A program made the translations under genes and the position numbers. Shown here one piece after another: positions 10,483 to 21,780 of a stretch of DNA of 64,000 nucleotides. Source of the DNA: Cycas panzhihuaensis. Lineage: Eukaryota; Cycadophyta. Position 1 is the stretch's first letter. Each line of letters opens with the position of its first letter. The notes below the pieces were generated by a model, which saw nothing but the letters and a program-made list of their open reading frames with translations, did not search any database and had not been told where the DNA came from. Location of the stretch: assembly GCA_023213395.1 (NCBI GenBank), contig CM041465.1, positions 33,549,741-33,613,740 on the forward strand. Direction: 5' to 3'.

Positions 10483-11935
10483 CATTACTAAAAGGGCATA
10501 TCAGTCAATGGCTAATGCTCTTCTAAGAATTTACTTTCAAATTTGTGGTGAAACCATGGATGGCATGTATTTTCCCTAACCAACTATCAAGAATCGAAAA
10601 TGGAGAAAAGGTTGTTGAAGTAAAGGATTATTTTCCTGACGTAGCATTGTTTAGTGTAGAAATCGTTCCAATGAGATGGTATGAGGATGTCTTGGAATTT
10701 TTAGCAACTGGTAAATTTTCAACATACATGGATAAAACACAAAGGTGAAATTTAGTTTGGAAGGTAGAACCTTATTAACTCATCTATAGAGAATTGTATT
10801 GCCCTGGGCCAAATGATGTATTATGCCACTGCATTCAACCTTATGAGATCCACCAATTGATTGCTCAAGCTCATGAGGGAATATCAGAAGGCCATATAGG
10901 GATTTAAAACACAGGGAGGAAAGTTCTAACTACTAGTTTTTGGTGGCCTACGCTTTTCAAGGATCTCAAATGATGGATAAGGAAATGTGACCAATGTTAA
11001 AGAACAAGCAAATCACGATGTCAAGATTTCAATTTTCTCAACCCAATGCTACCATTAGCACTATTTGAGAAATGGGGTTTGGATTTTGTAGGACGCATTA
11101 AACCAATAGCATGTTGATACCAAGTAAGATTTATTTTAGTGGCAACTAATTATACAATGAAATGGGTAGAAGCACGACCACTTCATAAAGTGTATTCAAC
11201 TAGTACTGAAGGTTCTTGTATGAGGTGATTATCACGATATTTGGTTGCCCTGTCGAGTTAGTGAGATCAAGGATCACATTTTTTAAACAAAGTTGTGAAG
11301 GAATTGACAAACACCTTTATGATTAACCATCATAAATCAATACCATACTATCCATGAGCAAATGGACAGGCGGAGAGTTCCAACAAAAATCTTGAGAACT
11401 ACCTAAGAAAAATTTGTGGTATTGGAAGATCTGATTGGGCAAAGATATTGCCTTCAGTGTTGTGGGCATTCCACATCATGTATAAATGAGTGATAGGTCA
11501 GACACCATTCAAATTGGTATATGGAGTTGAAGCCATCATTCTAGTTGAATTCTAGATTTCGAGTTGGAGGGTAGCACTCTCTTGTCAATTAGATGATACT
11601 GAATCACTTTATGCAAGTTGTGGCAATTGATACAACTAGAGGAAAATCCACAGAAAGTAGAATGCTTACAAGAAATAGAGAAGATTAAACAAAAGGCATG
11701 GCATGATTTCCACCTAAAAACACCTTAATTCAATGAAGGAGATCAAGTGCTACTCTAAGATAGCAAATTCCAAACCCATCTAGGCAAATTAAAGATGAGG
11801 TGGTTAGGTCCATATGAGGTGGACAAGATCTTTGAGAATGGTTCTATCCAGTTAAGTGAAATTGACAGATTATAGCTTTCGACATTGGTGAATGGCAGCA
11901 AATTGAAACCCTACCATCATTAGGGTATCATTCTA
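10483..11935 (+). pseudogene. Gypsy-A RNase H end and integrase remnant
   Basis: Continues Gypsy-A after the nested Copia-1. The RNase H tail reads GHISQWLMLF. The integrase zinc domain follows: IHQLIAQAHEGISEGHIG, FWWPTLFKDLK and CDQC (about 10850-11000). The core has VATNYTMKW (catalytic Asp changed to Asn), DQGSHFLNKVVK and ANGQAESSNKNL with the catalytic Glu kept. The C-terminal part reads QTPFKLVYGVEAI, then DSKFQTHLGKLKMRWLGPYE. Several stops and frameshifts are present. Integrase would insert the DNA copy into the genome; this copy is dead. Confidence 0.85.
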
Positions 11936-12662
11936 GCTGGAATCAACTAGATGTACCATAGTATGTTGCTTGAAATTACAAACAATCAATGTACTGAGGA
12001 TGCGATTCTACCCTGATACATAAAAGCAAAAGTACAAAAAAGTGAAAAACGGAAAAAACAATTGTAACCCAAAATATCAAAATATCATACATTTAAGCAA
12101 GATCATGGACAAAAGCATATGGCAAAATATTAGAAGAAAACAAAAAGAATGGTGAATAAAGAAATACTAGAAAAAAAATATATTAGTGGAAAAAGAAAAT
12201 TAGTGAAAAGAAGTAAAAAATAACAATTTTTAAGTCACCATTCCCTGGAAATACGCTATGCATTCCAAAAATGGAACTAGAATGGGAATGCATGAGTTAT
12301 AAGATTGCATTGTGAACTTTTTCACTATGCATTCCTACTCAAATCTCGACGAAGGAACATACGTAAGGAAGCATGGGATTTAAATTGAATAGTGCCTTAT
12401 TTTTATCATCCAAAGAAGGAAGAACCCTTACAGGCCTGAAATCAAAGCTAGAGAGAGCAATTTTCAACAAATTGAAGCCCACAATAGTGTGCATTCTCAA
12501 TAGTGGATGCACAGAATGTTTATAGTAGTTCACAAGCTACAGTGCATCCGATCAAAGGGATGAATCCAAGTTTGGGTTTGCTATTGCTAAAATCTTGCAT
12601 TTCATTTTGTTCTTATTGCATTCCATTTGTTATTCCATCCACTAGTACAACCACAAGGCTAG
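11936..12662 (+). other. Gypsy-A spacer between integrase and the extra ORF
   Basis: About 0.7 kb with no reading frame worth calling. It is A-rich at first (11990-12240), then carries repeated GCATTC-containing stretches. The equivalent spacer in Gypsy-B is 39462-39995. It may hold a promoter or splice site for the extra ORF; nothing decisive was seen. Confidence 0.4.
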
Positions 12663-13760
12663 GATGAAGACAAGAGGTGTTTAGGAAATACACTTGCCCA
12701 AAGTAAAGATAGAATTGGATGGAATGTCTTCTACATTCTAGGGTAAAATCAAGCAAGTTGGTTGGAGAGAATTTATTTTTATGCCACTTTTGTATTGGGA
12801 TTTGGACCTAATTGAATAAAGTATTGTAGCCCTAAAAAGAGGTGTCGAAAGGGTCCAACGAAATGTCGACATAATCCATACAGTTACTGGACTTCCCAAG
12901 GAAGGGGACACTCCAACAGTGACAAATAGGTCAAAAGTAGACCAAGAAACTTGGGTATGAGTGTTATGCAGGGAAATTTATTCAAAAGGAATTGATATTG
13001 CTAACATTAGGGATGAATGACTATAGTGGGTGGCCAAAGTCATTATTACCAAATTTTTGTCCAAGCAAAAACATACTTATATTCCCAACAGTATGATGCC
13101 AAATCTACCATAAATTTGGGATGGCATTAACTTAATTGGTGTGAGTTCATGGCAATGAACATAAGGCAATAGATAGAAAAAGTATGAACTCATCCCTTTT
13201 GGAATTCATCACTCTTGTTAGCAACACTATTTCATCAATTATCTGAAGCCCAACTGCTGCATATACCCATTTGTTAAGGAGAACCAACAATGAAGCAATG
13301 GATCAACATATTTCCTAGCAATGTTCAAGACTCAAAGATTAAAAGACAAGTTAAGAAAGAAATGATGAAAATGGTTAAGTGGATTCAACAGAAACCAAGC
13401 AATCCTATCGCACACTGCTCAAAGCAAGTGTTGAAGAAAAACTTAAAACGTGGAAGTGTTGAAGTGGAAGATATGGAATCCACACCATCACTTGAAGAAT
13501 GGGAGATGGAGCCTCTCTTTCAAACAGTAATAGAACCAGGAGAAGGGTCCTCTCAAGAGTAAAACCCCTTGGAGGTCAAAGGGAAACAAATCATATAGTT
13601 GGTGGAGGAAATGGAGAAAGAATACAAGACAAAAATTGTAGCCCTATAGGAAAAAATGAAAGAAAAGGATGCAATAATTGCCACTCTAACTCAGATTAAT
13701 GAAGATCTACTCAAGGTCATTGAGATTGTAGATGATCTGGGATTGCAGCAACAATCCTAA
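12663..13760 (+). pseudogene. Gypsy-A extra ORF downstream of integrase
   Basis: Degenerate coding region at the place where Gypsy-B has its extra ORF (39996-41603). Readable parts: HTVTGLPKEGDTP (compare Gypsy-B TATGLPNRGSE), KFLSKQKHTYIPNSMMPNL, then WCEFMAMNIRQ-x-IEKV (compare Gypsy-B FNWEKFVKQ), and a charged C-terminal half (13290-13562) ending in an acidic stretch and a coiled segment near 13615-13740. Stops are frequent. The product resembles no enzyme I recognise. Position suggests an env-like or accessory protein known from some plant Ty3/gypsy lineages, but no transmembrane segment is seen. Confidence 0.55.
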
Positions 13761-13901
13761 CTTTGAGGAGGAGGAGGAAAACAAGCTCAAATTTTGGAAT
13801 TTTGAAACTTTTTAAAGCAAGGATGCTCAACCACTTTTGTTGACCCAAGATAGATGTGGGAGTCAAAGTTGACATCTATGTGTTCAGTTGATGGAATAGA
13901 T

Positions 13902-14266
13902 TGTTGAGGGAATGGATCTAGGGATCTAGTGCACTAACACTACACAATGGCAAATAGTGGAGACAAGCACAATGTACTCAACAAGAGAATGCTAATAGCT
14001 TGAGCTCAAAGAGGAGAAGTGTAGAATATGATCACTCTCCATGTAATTTCAGCTTATATAATGAGGATGCTCATTAGGGTTTGGAATTTGAGTTTTCCCT
14101 CCCAATGACATTCAAATGAGATTACATGAAATTACAGTGAAATGAACTTTGTCATTTCACTTAAGTGACTTAGGCATAGTCACCTTATCCTAAAGTTATA
14201 AACATAAAAGTGACTTTATCTAATTCTAACTTCATGAAATGACCATGTGACATTAACATCGTCACA
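13902..14266 (-). repeat. Copia-2 3' LTR
   Basis: 365 bp; + strand TGTTGAGGG...CGTCACA. Differs from the other LTR at the TGTACTCAAC site, at TAAGTGACTT and by a missing AT at GAACTTTGTC. Confidence 0.93.
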
Positions 14267-14278
14267 ATCCCCCCCTTA
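14267..14278 (-). promoter_or_regulatory. Copia-2 polypurine tract
   Basis: Minus strand AAGGGGGGGAT directly upstream of the 3' LTR. This purine run primes plus-strand DNA synthesis. Confidence 0.8.
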
Positions 14279-14709
14279 ATGGCAAAAGGTCATTTTCCTT
14301 TATCCTATTCTAATCTATGAGGTCTTCATTATAGCCTCATTATTACATTGAGAAAAAATTCTACAGCCTACACGACACTTTTGTGGGAAAACCCTCGGGA
14401 ATAAAACCCACGAACTTGACTTCCTATTCTATGAAGTGGCTCGACGGCTCTTTGAGTGTAGCGATAGCCAAGCGTACAAGTTGGTTGTGACTTCAATCAC
14501 CGAGTCTCCATATATCGTTCGTCATCCCCATGCCCTTTCAGTTTTCATAGTTTCGATTTTGAAACAAGTACAACCCAACTCCTTCGCGCCCATGAGGGGT
14601 TTTCACGAATGGGAGAGAGCGAGACTTACTCTAATCCTTCCGCGCCCACTAGGGGTTTTCACGAATGGGATAGAGTATCTTTGGTCTGTGTACCATCTCC
14701 TTCAATCGC

Positions 14710-15509
14710 TTGAGATGGAGGCCCTACTACGAAGTTGTCAGCTGCTCAAACTTCACCCTTTGCGTAGCTTTGGTGAAGATATCACCCACTTGATCATTGT
14801 GGGGCGATGTTCCAATTGTATTGTCTTAGTCATGGACCGGCCGGATCCTATGGACTTTTGTACTAATGTGCTTTGTACGATCATGAAAAAGGATTCTTGG
14901 CCATGTGGATTCTTGTTGATTATCCACATGTAAGCTCGTTGGACTTGTCTGGGTGATATCCAAAGTATGTAATAATTTGCGAAGCCATATCACCTCCTTG
15001 CTAGTTTCAGAAGCAGCTATGTATTCGGCTTGAAGAGAATCTGCAGTGATTTTCCGCCGCCTTGACCGCCATGAAATTGGAGCTGTTCCAAGAAATGTGA
15101 TGTACCCGGACGTTGATCTTCCTGTATTTTTGTCACCGGCAAAATCCGAGTCTGTGTATGTAAAGTCCGAAATCATTGTTGTGCTCATACAACAAACCAA
15201 GTTTGTTGGTTGTCTTTAGGTACTTCAACACTATATTCTTTGCCACAATGGTTTTGCTTTGGAGTTGTCATGTGGCGGGCAAGAATGCCAACGGCATGGG
15301 CAATATCTGGCCTTGTGTTGGTAACATAAATGAGGCTACCTACAAGTTGCCGATAGAGTGTTGCATCTGCCTCTCGAGTGTCTTCATCGAAAAGTTTGGC
15401 ATTAGGCTCCATTGGAGTATACATCGATACGCATCTTCTAATCCGAACTTGATTAGAAGATCGTTGATGTATTTTCCTTGGGAGAGAAAGATTTTTCTGT
15501 TGCATTGAG
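14710..15509 (-). pseudogene. Copia-2 RT connection and RNase H
   Basis: RNase H removes RNA from the hybrid during reverse transcription. Minus-strand motifs: YRQLVGSLIYVTNTRPDIAH (connection), then TYTDSDFAGD (catalytic Asp), STSGYITFLG, ISWRSRRRK, SLQAEYIAASE (catalytic Glu), VIWLRKLLH and LHVDNQ (catalytic Asp). The C-terminal block QVGDIFTKATQ follows near 14760. The connection and RNase H are in different frames, and there is a further shift after LHVDNQ. Catalytic residues are retained although the frame is broken. Confidence 0.88.
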
Positions 15510-16199
15510 TTACCTCAATTCCCAAGTAATATCTCATTAGTCCGAGGTCAGACAGTTCGAAGGATTTTGACAAGTCCATCTTTAATTTGCTAATATCCTT
15601 CTCACTATTTCCAGTTATCAGCATGTCGTCCACAAAGATCAGGAGATATGTGACTTTGCCTTTTTCTCTCTTAATAAACAAAGTTGCATCAATGTCTTGA
15701 TAGTAACATAACTCATATCCAAGTTGCCTCATTTTGTTGGACAACTTGGTGAACCAAGCGTGAGGGGCTTGTTTTAGGCCATATAACGACTTTTTCAGTC
15801 TACACACTTTACTCCCGTCTGCTATCTCAAAGCCTTCAGGCTGTGTCATGTAGATTTCTTCTTCCAAATCTCCATTGAGAAAAGCAGTTTTCACATCGAG
15901 TTGGTGGATTTTCCAACCCTGTTGAGCAGCCAAGGCCACAAGTGCTCTGATTGTGGGCCATTTAGTAGTTGGTGCGAAGACTTTTGTGTAGTCGATGCCT
16001 TCCCTTTGGGTGAATCCTTTTGCGACCAACCTCGCCTTGTGTTTTTCAAGGGTGCCGTCGATCCAGATTTATTTTTGAACAACCATTTGTTTCTGACTAC
16101 CTTCCTTCCCAAAGGCAGATCAACGAGCTCCCATGTACCGCTCTTGATCAAGGATTGGTATTCCTCATTCATGGCATTTCTCCAAACCGTGTGTTTCAT
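15510..16199 (-). pseudogene. Copia-2 reverse transcriptase
   Basis: Copia-type RT. Two overlapping frames: 15891-16199 starts with the block EEYQSLIKSGTWELVDLP and VVRNKWLFKNK; 15340-16029 continues with KGFTQREGIDYTKVFAPTTK, LDVKTAFLNGDLEEEIYM, CRLKKSLYGLKQAPHAW and the catalytic FVDDMLITG. The YxDD-type motif is FVDD with both Asp kept, as is the upstream Asp in LDVKTAFLNG. One frameshift near 16000 separates the N-terminal block. Otherwise this is the best preserved domain of the element. Confidence 0.9.
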
Positions 16200-16287
16200 G
16201 CCTTCTTGGTATGATAGAGGCTCGTCATTTGAAGCAAGGTGCGATCACTGGTTCAAGCTCTATGGGAAGTGATGTTTGCTCCCTTGC

Positions 16288-17710
16288 TCAGAGGCACCAC
16301 TTGAGTGCCGCTTTGCCTACCTCATCAGATCTCAAGTCTTTGTGCAACTGGTAGGCTTCTCGAAAACCTTTGGTTGGGAATGAGGTTTTCATTTCCACAA
16401 CATCCTGGTCTTCATTTTGATCCTGAAAAGGATCATGGGAGATGTATGGTTCGGAGGTTGATGACATTGCTGGAGAAGACAACCCTACAACTGAAGGTGG
16501 TGAAGGTGGTTCTTCTGCAACTCCTTTTCCTTTTGATGCTTGACATGGTGATTCCTGGCTATTCTCCCAAGATGGCACTAGGTTTGCGCACATTGGCACA
16601 GGATCTGAGTCAAGGATAGTGTCCTCCGAGGCTCTATTGTTAGATTCCAAAATTTTGAGTATTTCTTCAATGTCGCCCCCCCCAAATGTTGGAATCTGTA
16701 CATCATCTTTCTGGACATCGTTGTATCTATGAGATGGTGCTTTAGAATCAAGTTGAAGTAGTTGATCCTCTGTCTCCGCAAACACCACATCTCTAGTGAT
16801 AATGATCTTCTTTAATGTTGGAATGAAGACCTTGTACCCTTTCTTGTTCATGGGGTACCCAACAAAGATGCCCTTTAAAGCTCGTGGTTGGAGCTTATTT
16901 CTATGCTCATCAAGAATGTGAGCATAACAAGTAGAGCCAAAAATTTTGAAGTGATGGACTAGGGGTCCGTCCACCCATCGCTCATTTGGAGACGCCGAGC
17001 TTCGATGGACTTATGTTGTTCATGCAAGAGACTGCAGATAAATAGCTTCGCCCAAAGATATGCACATTCTTGAAGACAAGCATAGCTCGTGCCATATTCA
17101 TTATGGTTCTATTAGCCCTTTCAAAGAACTCCATTCTACCGAGGGGTACCGCAATAGTTGTTTGATGCTTGATCCTCACGACACAAGAAGTCTTGAATTC
17201 ATTTGAAGTGTATTCGCCACCATTGTCACCCCGAGACACTTGATTGATATCTGGATTCCTTCTTTGTGAGAGCCTTGAATGCCTTGAATACTGTGAATGC
17301 TTCATCTTTTGATTTGAGAAAGGTCACCCATACCTTTCGAGTGAAGTCATCAATAAATGTAATATAGTACCTCTTCCTGTGAGAGAAGGGATAGGCATAG
17401 GCCCACAGATGTCTGAGTGTACTAATTCAAGAGGTTGACTGGCTTTCCATTGACTTTGGGGAAATGGTTGTCTGTGGGATTTGGCAATAATGCAAGCTTC
17501 ACATTTGAATGGCTTAGAGGAAAATCTGGGCAAACCTGGAGTAGAATGAGAGATTTCCTTAAGCCGATCAAGTTTGACGTGCCCCATGCAAGCATGCCAA
17601 AGAGCTTCTAGGGACAGCTTGGAATGAGTCAATGTGACATTATATGCAAGTTCTTCCACGACACGGATGGGGCAACAACTTGGTATGCGGAAGAAGACAA
17701 TGTGGTTCAT
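16288..17710 (-). pseudogene. Copia-2 integrase (pre-integrase zinc domain, core, C-terminus)
   Basis: Integrase inserts the cDNA. Reading down the minus strand: the GAG-pre-integrase zinc domain LWHACMGHVKLDRL...CEACIIAK (17500-17620), the core start LVHSDICGPMP (catalytic Asp), SRGDNGGEYTSNEF (second Asp) and GRMEFFERANRTIMNMARAM, where the catalytic Glu is recognisable. The C-terminal half has HHFKIFGSTCYAHILDEHR and LKGIFVGYPMNKKGYKVFIP followed by a low-complexity Ser/Pro region. Frames change near 17320 and 16978, so the protein is broken at least twice. Confidence 0.88.
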
Positions 17711-17729
17711 CGGTCTAAATAGCTTACCT

Positions 17730-18296
17730 TCAAGTTTCCTCCATTACCACGTAACATGAAGGCGGGTGAATAACACTAAGAACTTGATCATTAGTCAGTG
17801 ACACTCGTGTCGAATCCACGGAGACAAGTGTGGATAACGACGTAAGGTTTTGTTTGAGATGGGGAATATACAAGACATCTTTAAAGTAAAATTGGCAAGC
17901 ACAGGAGCTTGAGCATATAGTGCCCATGCCTTGAACAGGTTGTGTCGACTTATCGGCCATGTGTACTACTCCGGTGACCTCTGAATCAAAATCCTGAAAG
18001 AAGTCCCAGTGACAAGTCATGTGCTGGGTAGCTCCTGTGTCCATAACCCAGTCTGATGATGATGTTGATGCAGCATTTGCCTGTCCAAGTGGTCGAGGTA
18101 GTGGCGAATCAAGCTGACAAATGGCTGTGCCACAGTGTGCCTCGATGTACCTCTTAGGTCTAGAAGCAATAGATGAAGTGGATGCTTCCCTGCTTTGTTG
18201 AATACGTGCCTCAATGAGATTTGCTCTTGCAAATAAGTCATCATGACTCTCATCAACATTGTGGGCTTGATGTTGCTGTTGTTGATGACGAGGCAA
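17730..18296 (-). pseudogene. Copia-2 aspartic protease and Gag end
   Basis: Minus-strand frame with WVMDTGATQHMTCHWDFF, the copia protease active site (catalytic Asp in DTGA intact), about 90 codons in, followed by YIPHLKQNLTSLSTL, a block typical of copia protease. The N-terminal part is rich in His, Gln and Ser and belongs to the Gag-protease junction. Frames before and after differ, so the domain is open but not connected to its neighbours. Confidence 0.88.
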
Positions 18297-18299
18297 TCT

Positions 18300-19197
18300 A
18301 CTGTAGTCAATGCGGCAATCTTTTGCAAGGTGTCATTTCCTGTTACACCTTTGACACGTGGGAGCATTGTTGTTTGGCTATCTCGATTGGCCTTTTGACT
18401 ACTGCTTTGTCACGCCTTGTTGTTGCCTTTGCTGTTGTCCCTGTTGCTTTCCTCGCCTTCCATGACCTCTTCTTCCTCTGCGTGAAGATTGACCTTGCTG
18501 TTTGGTGTAGTATACTTCCTCGTCCCATGTCGACTTCAAAGGCTGCATCAGGAGTTGAATTCGAAAGTGGGAAGCTAGTAGTGAAGGTCTTGTCATGTTC
18601 AATAAACTTCTCGCCTAATGCTTGAAGTTGAGGGTCTTGATGTGCGATGATCAAGATTTCCTAGCGTGTTCTTATAATCGTGAACATGCATCGGATTGAA
18701 TTAGAAGGCCCAAGTTATGCATTGGGTCTTAAAATCCCTATCAATGGCCTCGCTTAATGGGGCGAAGAGCATTGATAGTTTCATGTGCTCGCCCTTTACG
18801 CATTCGCATCTTGTTCATCTTCAATACCATATGAACAAACTCCAAGTCCGATCGAGTATCAAGTTTCTTTTGAGGACTTGAGGACCTTGAAGAAAGCGAT
18901 GTCGCTGCGTGTCATCGATCGGGTTGTGCAAGGAGTAATCAGAACTAGCAGGATCCCCGCCCGATCTTCCGGGTCTTCAATGATCCACCGCCGCCGCTGC
19001 GGATTATGAGCAGGAGGAGCTGGAGGTGTGCCACCACCGCGGTGTGGTGCCTGGCCGCAGTACTATCGGGGTTCGCTTCCAAGTGGTCCAAAAAGTCCCT
19101 CATACTTGGCTGCGTTCTTAACTCCCGTGAACCATAGATCCCAATTCTCCTTCCCTTTTAGCATACAATTCACATTCTGCTTGAAGTTGGTCGACAT
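18300..19197 (-). pseudogene. Copia-2 gag remnant
   Basis: Begins at an ATG (19197-19195) reading MSTNFKQNVNCMLKGKENWD, a copia Gag start (x-L-x-G-x-N-W-x-x-W). It reaches a stop after about 45 codons. Later parts survive in three other frames: a segment with RKRRSWKARK-like basic residues (18343-18654) corresponds to the RG/K-rich C-terminus, and a degenerate zinc knuckle lies around 18330-18360. Gag is the most damaged part of the element. Confidence 0.7.
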
Positions 19198-21355
19198 GGT
19201 GGTGTGAAAAGATGAATAAGAGTGATGTATATAAATGTGTAGGAAAATGCACTAAGTAGAAGAAGGTGGAGTCACTGACACTTGTGATAGGTTTACCTGA
19301 CGTAGCAGGGAATAATGAAGTAATGCAATGTAAGATGTGGAAGCAAAGAGATCACAAATAAGTATGTGATGTAAGTAATCTAATCAAGATAAGTGAGAAG
19401 GCCTATATAGAAGCCGGCATGTGGGTGCACACAACTGATAACCAAAGTGATGTAGGATGTGTAACAAACCCAAACCTCTAACCTGTATCCAAAGTAGGTG
19501 AGGTGTCAATGCCTAAGGGGGCTTCTAGTATACGTAATTAATGGCCTTCACCCGCGATACCCGCACCGTTCCTTGGTGATGAAATCCAAGTAAACGTGGA
19601 GCCCAGGTACTGTCGATCCTCACCTAGTTCACCAATGAGTAGCGATATACTCTCCGAAGAGAAGTACGTGCATGTCCCACAGCTATGACGGATATTGGCC
19701 TAGCTAAATTAATTATTTTGATTAAGGGTTTTTAGTTTTTTCGGATGGTTATCAGGATAATCCCTGATTGGAGGCCGTAGGTATGGCTAACCTGTTCCTC
19801 CACCACTATACCGGTTATGACCAGACCCAGTATGAAACTCACACCTCCCTTAGGGCCTGGACTTCGGCCAACCTTGGTCTATTTCAACCAAGGCGAGTAT
19901 GCGCACAAGTCAAGAACTAGCGGTATAAAGTCGTCGAGATGAGTTGATTTTAAGGAAAGTGCTCTTGTTCTCGAATGTCATGTAAAAATAACTAAAAACT
20001 GAATGTAAATGAATGTAAATGCTCTACTTAAGTGTTGTTGCCGTGTCCAAGTGTAGTGATGACGTGTCCACCTAGTGCCCAAATGGCACTCTATGTGCCC
20101 AAGTGGCACTCTATGTGCCCAAGTGGCACTCAATGAAGTCTCCAAGTGTATGCAACCATTAAAATCATATACATGATGAGCCGAATCATCGGATATTGCT
20201 CCAATCCAGATGATTGGCTTTACAAAGGATTTAAGTACCTTGTTCTTTTTACAAAAGGGCCAAAATAGGCCTCTAAAAGCCACAAAGGCTATAAATGTCT
20301 TTAAAAAACCCCTTTTACATACAATAATTTTTTTTTTTTTTTTTTATAAAAAGAAGGAAAAAAAACTAAAAATTTGAGAAATATAATGTATGCTGAAAAA
20401 TCAAATTTTCAGCAAACTAAGTCTCATTGTTAGACTGCATCTATTGTACCCCTATATGGCACAGATTTCAAAAATTTTTTTAAAAATTAAAAATTTCCAG
20501 ATTTGCTGGCCTTCACCTGCACTTTACAAATATACAAAAATTTTTGAAAAATCTTATAAAAAACAGGCAAAAAAACCAGTTTTAACTCGCGGCCAAAATG
20601 TACTAAAAAACCTAAAAATTGTCATAACTTTTCAACGGAGCGTTAGATTCATGTGAGACCTGTCCCAAATGATAGATCGGGACAAGGAGATCCAAAAACA
20701 TGTATTACAGCAGGAAAAAACTCTTCAGATTTTTCTAGATCTGAGATTTTTAAATTTGGAGAATGATTGCAAAAACAGGTTGTTTGACCCCTTTAAACTC
20801 AAAATCTCGCATCACTCCAGTAGACAAAAGTGCTTAGGAGGCCAAGACGCGCCTACTGGTGAAATTTCGTGCGATTCTGGGCACTTTGATTTTTTGGCCG
20901 TACCACTGTACAAAATCCGTACAGTCTGTACCGTGTCCGTACGGTTTGGTTTTATACTTTAAAATCTGCCTCTAATCAGTGAGAGTTACTGATTTCTTCT
21001 TCTGCAACCTTGAAATCTAACTTTTACTGCAAAAAAATGGCCAAAAATAGGCCAAAATGTCAGATTTGGGACTCAAAAAGATGGCTGAAAATTGCTAACA
21101 GCTGAACAATTCTTGTGCTCCTTTAGGCCTGCAAATAGGTTGCTTTTAAGCAGCCACACTCCTTCCTCTTATCTGCAGAAATAAAATAATACAACAACAT
21201 ATAATTTTGTACTAAAAATCTGCTATAAAAAGAGCTTTAAAAAATGGATTTTTAAAAAAAATCTCAACTCTTCACTTCACATGAATGGTGAAGAAGAGGA
21301 GAACATAGCTTGCAATCTCCTTGCAAGTGAGTGTGGCACTAGGATCCACCCAATG
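19198..21355 (-). other. Copia-2 5' leader, about 2.1 kb, no gene seen
   Basis: Lies between the primer site and the gag start. Short frames on either strand show no motif. It contains a three-copy 20-bp repeat (20075-20134) and an 18-T run on the + strand (20328-20345). Such a long leader is longer than usual for copia elements and may be where packaging signals or acquired DNA reside. Confidence 0.55.
20075..20134. repeat. Three tandem copies of a 20-bp unit with inverted symmetry
   Basis: Units at 20075-20094, 20095-20114 and 20115-20134, each close to GTGCCCAAGTGGCACTCTAT. Within each unit GTGCC and GGCAC are an inverted repeat, so each could form a small hairpin in RNA. Confidence 0.85.
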
Positions 21356-21367
21356 GCTCTGATACCA
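21356..21367 (-). promoter_or_regulatory. Copia-2 primer-binding site, initiator tRNA-Met
   Basis: Minus strand TGGTATCAGAGC, two bases after the 5' LTR end. Perfect match to the plant initiator tRNA-Met 3' end. Confidence 0.93.
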
Positions 21368-21369
21368 CT

Positions 21370-21736
21370 TGTTGAGGGAATGGATCTAGGGATCTAGTGC
21401 ACTAACACTACACAATGGCAAATAGTGGAGACAAGCACAATGTACTTAACAAGAGAATGCTAATAGCTTGAGCTCAAAGAGGAGAAGTGTAGAATATGAT
21501 CACTCTCCATGTAATTTCAGCTTATATAATGAGGATGCTCATTAGGGTTTGGAATTTGAGTTTTCCCTCCCAATGACATTCAAATGAGATTACATGAAAT
21601 TACAGTGAAATGAACTTTATGTCATTTCACTTAAGTGATTTAGGCATAGTCACCTTATCCTAAAGTTATAAACATAAAAGTGACTTTATCTAATTCTAAC
21701 TTCATGAAATGACCATGTGACATTAACATCGTCACA
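21370..21736 (-). repeat. Copia-2 5' LTR
   Basis: 367 bp, + strand TGTTGAGGG...CGTCACA, almost identical to 13902-14266. Confidence 0.93.
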
Positions 21737-21739
21737 TAA

Positions 21740-21780
21740 ATGCCATCTGGCATGTAATAAGACATGATGCCATCTGGCAT
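21740..21780. repeat. Two copies of a 14-bp palindrome beside the Copia-2 insertion
   Basis: ATGCCATCTGGCAT occurs at 21740-21753 and 21767-21780, period 27 bp. Each is a 6-bp inverted repeat around TC. The first copy begins inside the Copia-2 target duplication. The 72 bp between Copia-2 and Copia-3 (21737-21808) hold nothing else. Confidence 0.8.

Larger units (their letters stand above)
1617..13901 (+). mobile_element. Gypsy-A: degenerate Ty3/gypsy element interrupted by Copia-1
   Basis: Reads left to right as gag (truncated by copy 1), zinc knuckles, protease, a long linker, RT, RNase H, integrase and an extra downstream ORF. This RT-before-integrase order defines Ty3/gypsy. Copia-1 (6212-10477) splits RNase H: the sequence before and after joins in register with Gypsy-B at 38040-38100. 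Flanks are CAAAC (6207-6211) and TAAAC (10478-10482), a 5-bp target duplication with one mismatch. Copia-2 interrupts the 3' end at 13902. No LTR of Gypsy-A itself could be delimited. Many stops and frameshifts make it non-functional. Confidence 0.85.
13902..21736 (-). mobile_element. Copia-2: complete Ty1/copia element with nearly identical LTRs
   Basis: LTRs at 13902-14266 and 21370-21736 differ by two substitutions and one 2-bp indel. The primer site, the polypurine tract and flanking TAGAT (13897-13901)/TAAAT (21737-21741), a 5-bp target duplication with one mismatch, are all present. On the minus strand the order is gag, protease, integrase, RT, RNase H, the Ty1/copia order. The coding region has at least six frame changes plus stops, so this copy cannot make a full polyprotein. 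It interrupts the 3' end of Gypsy-A and is the youngest insertion in the window by LTR identity. Confidence 0.93.

Noticed and set aside
14436-14933. 165-codon + strand frame
   Set aside because: It overlaps the C-terminus of Copia-2 RNase H on the minus strand and has no motif.
19277-19300. CACTTGTGATAGG in the Copia-2 leader as a second LTR start matching 44037
   Set aside because: Only about 12 bases match and there is no primer site beside it.
20075-20134. Short repeats as a CRISPR array
   Set aside because: Three direct 20-bp copies without spacers in a plant retrotransposon leader; not CRISPR.
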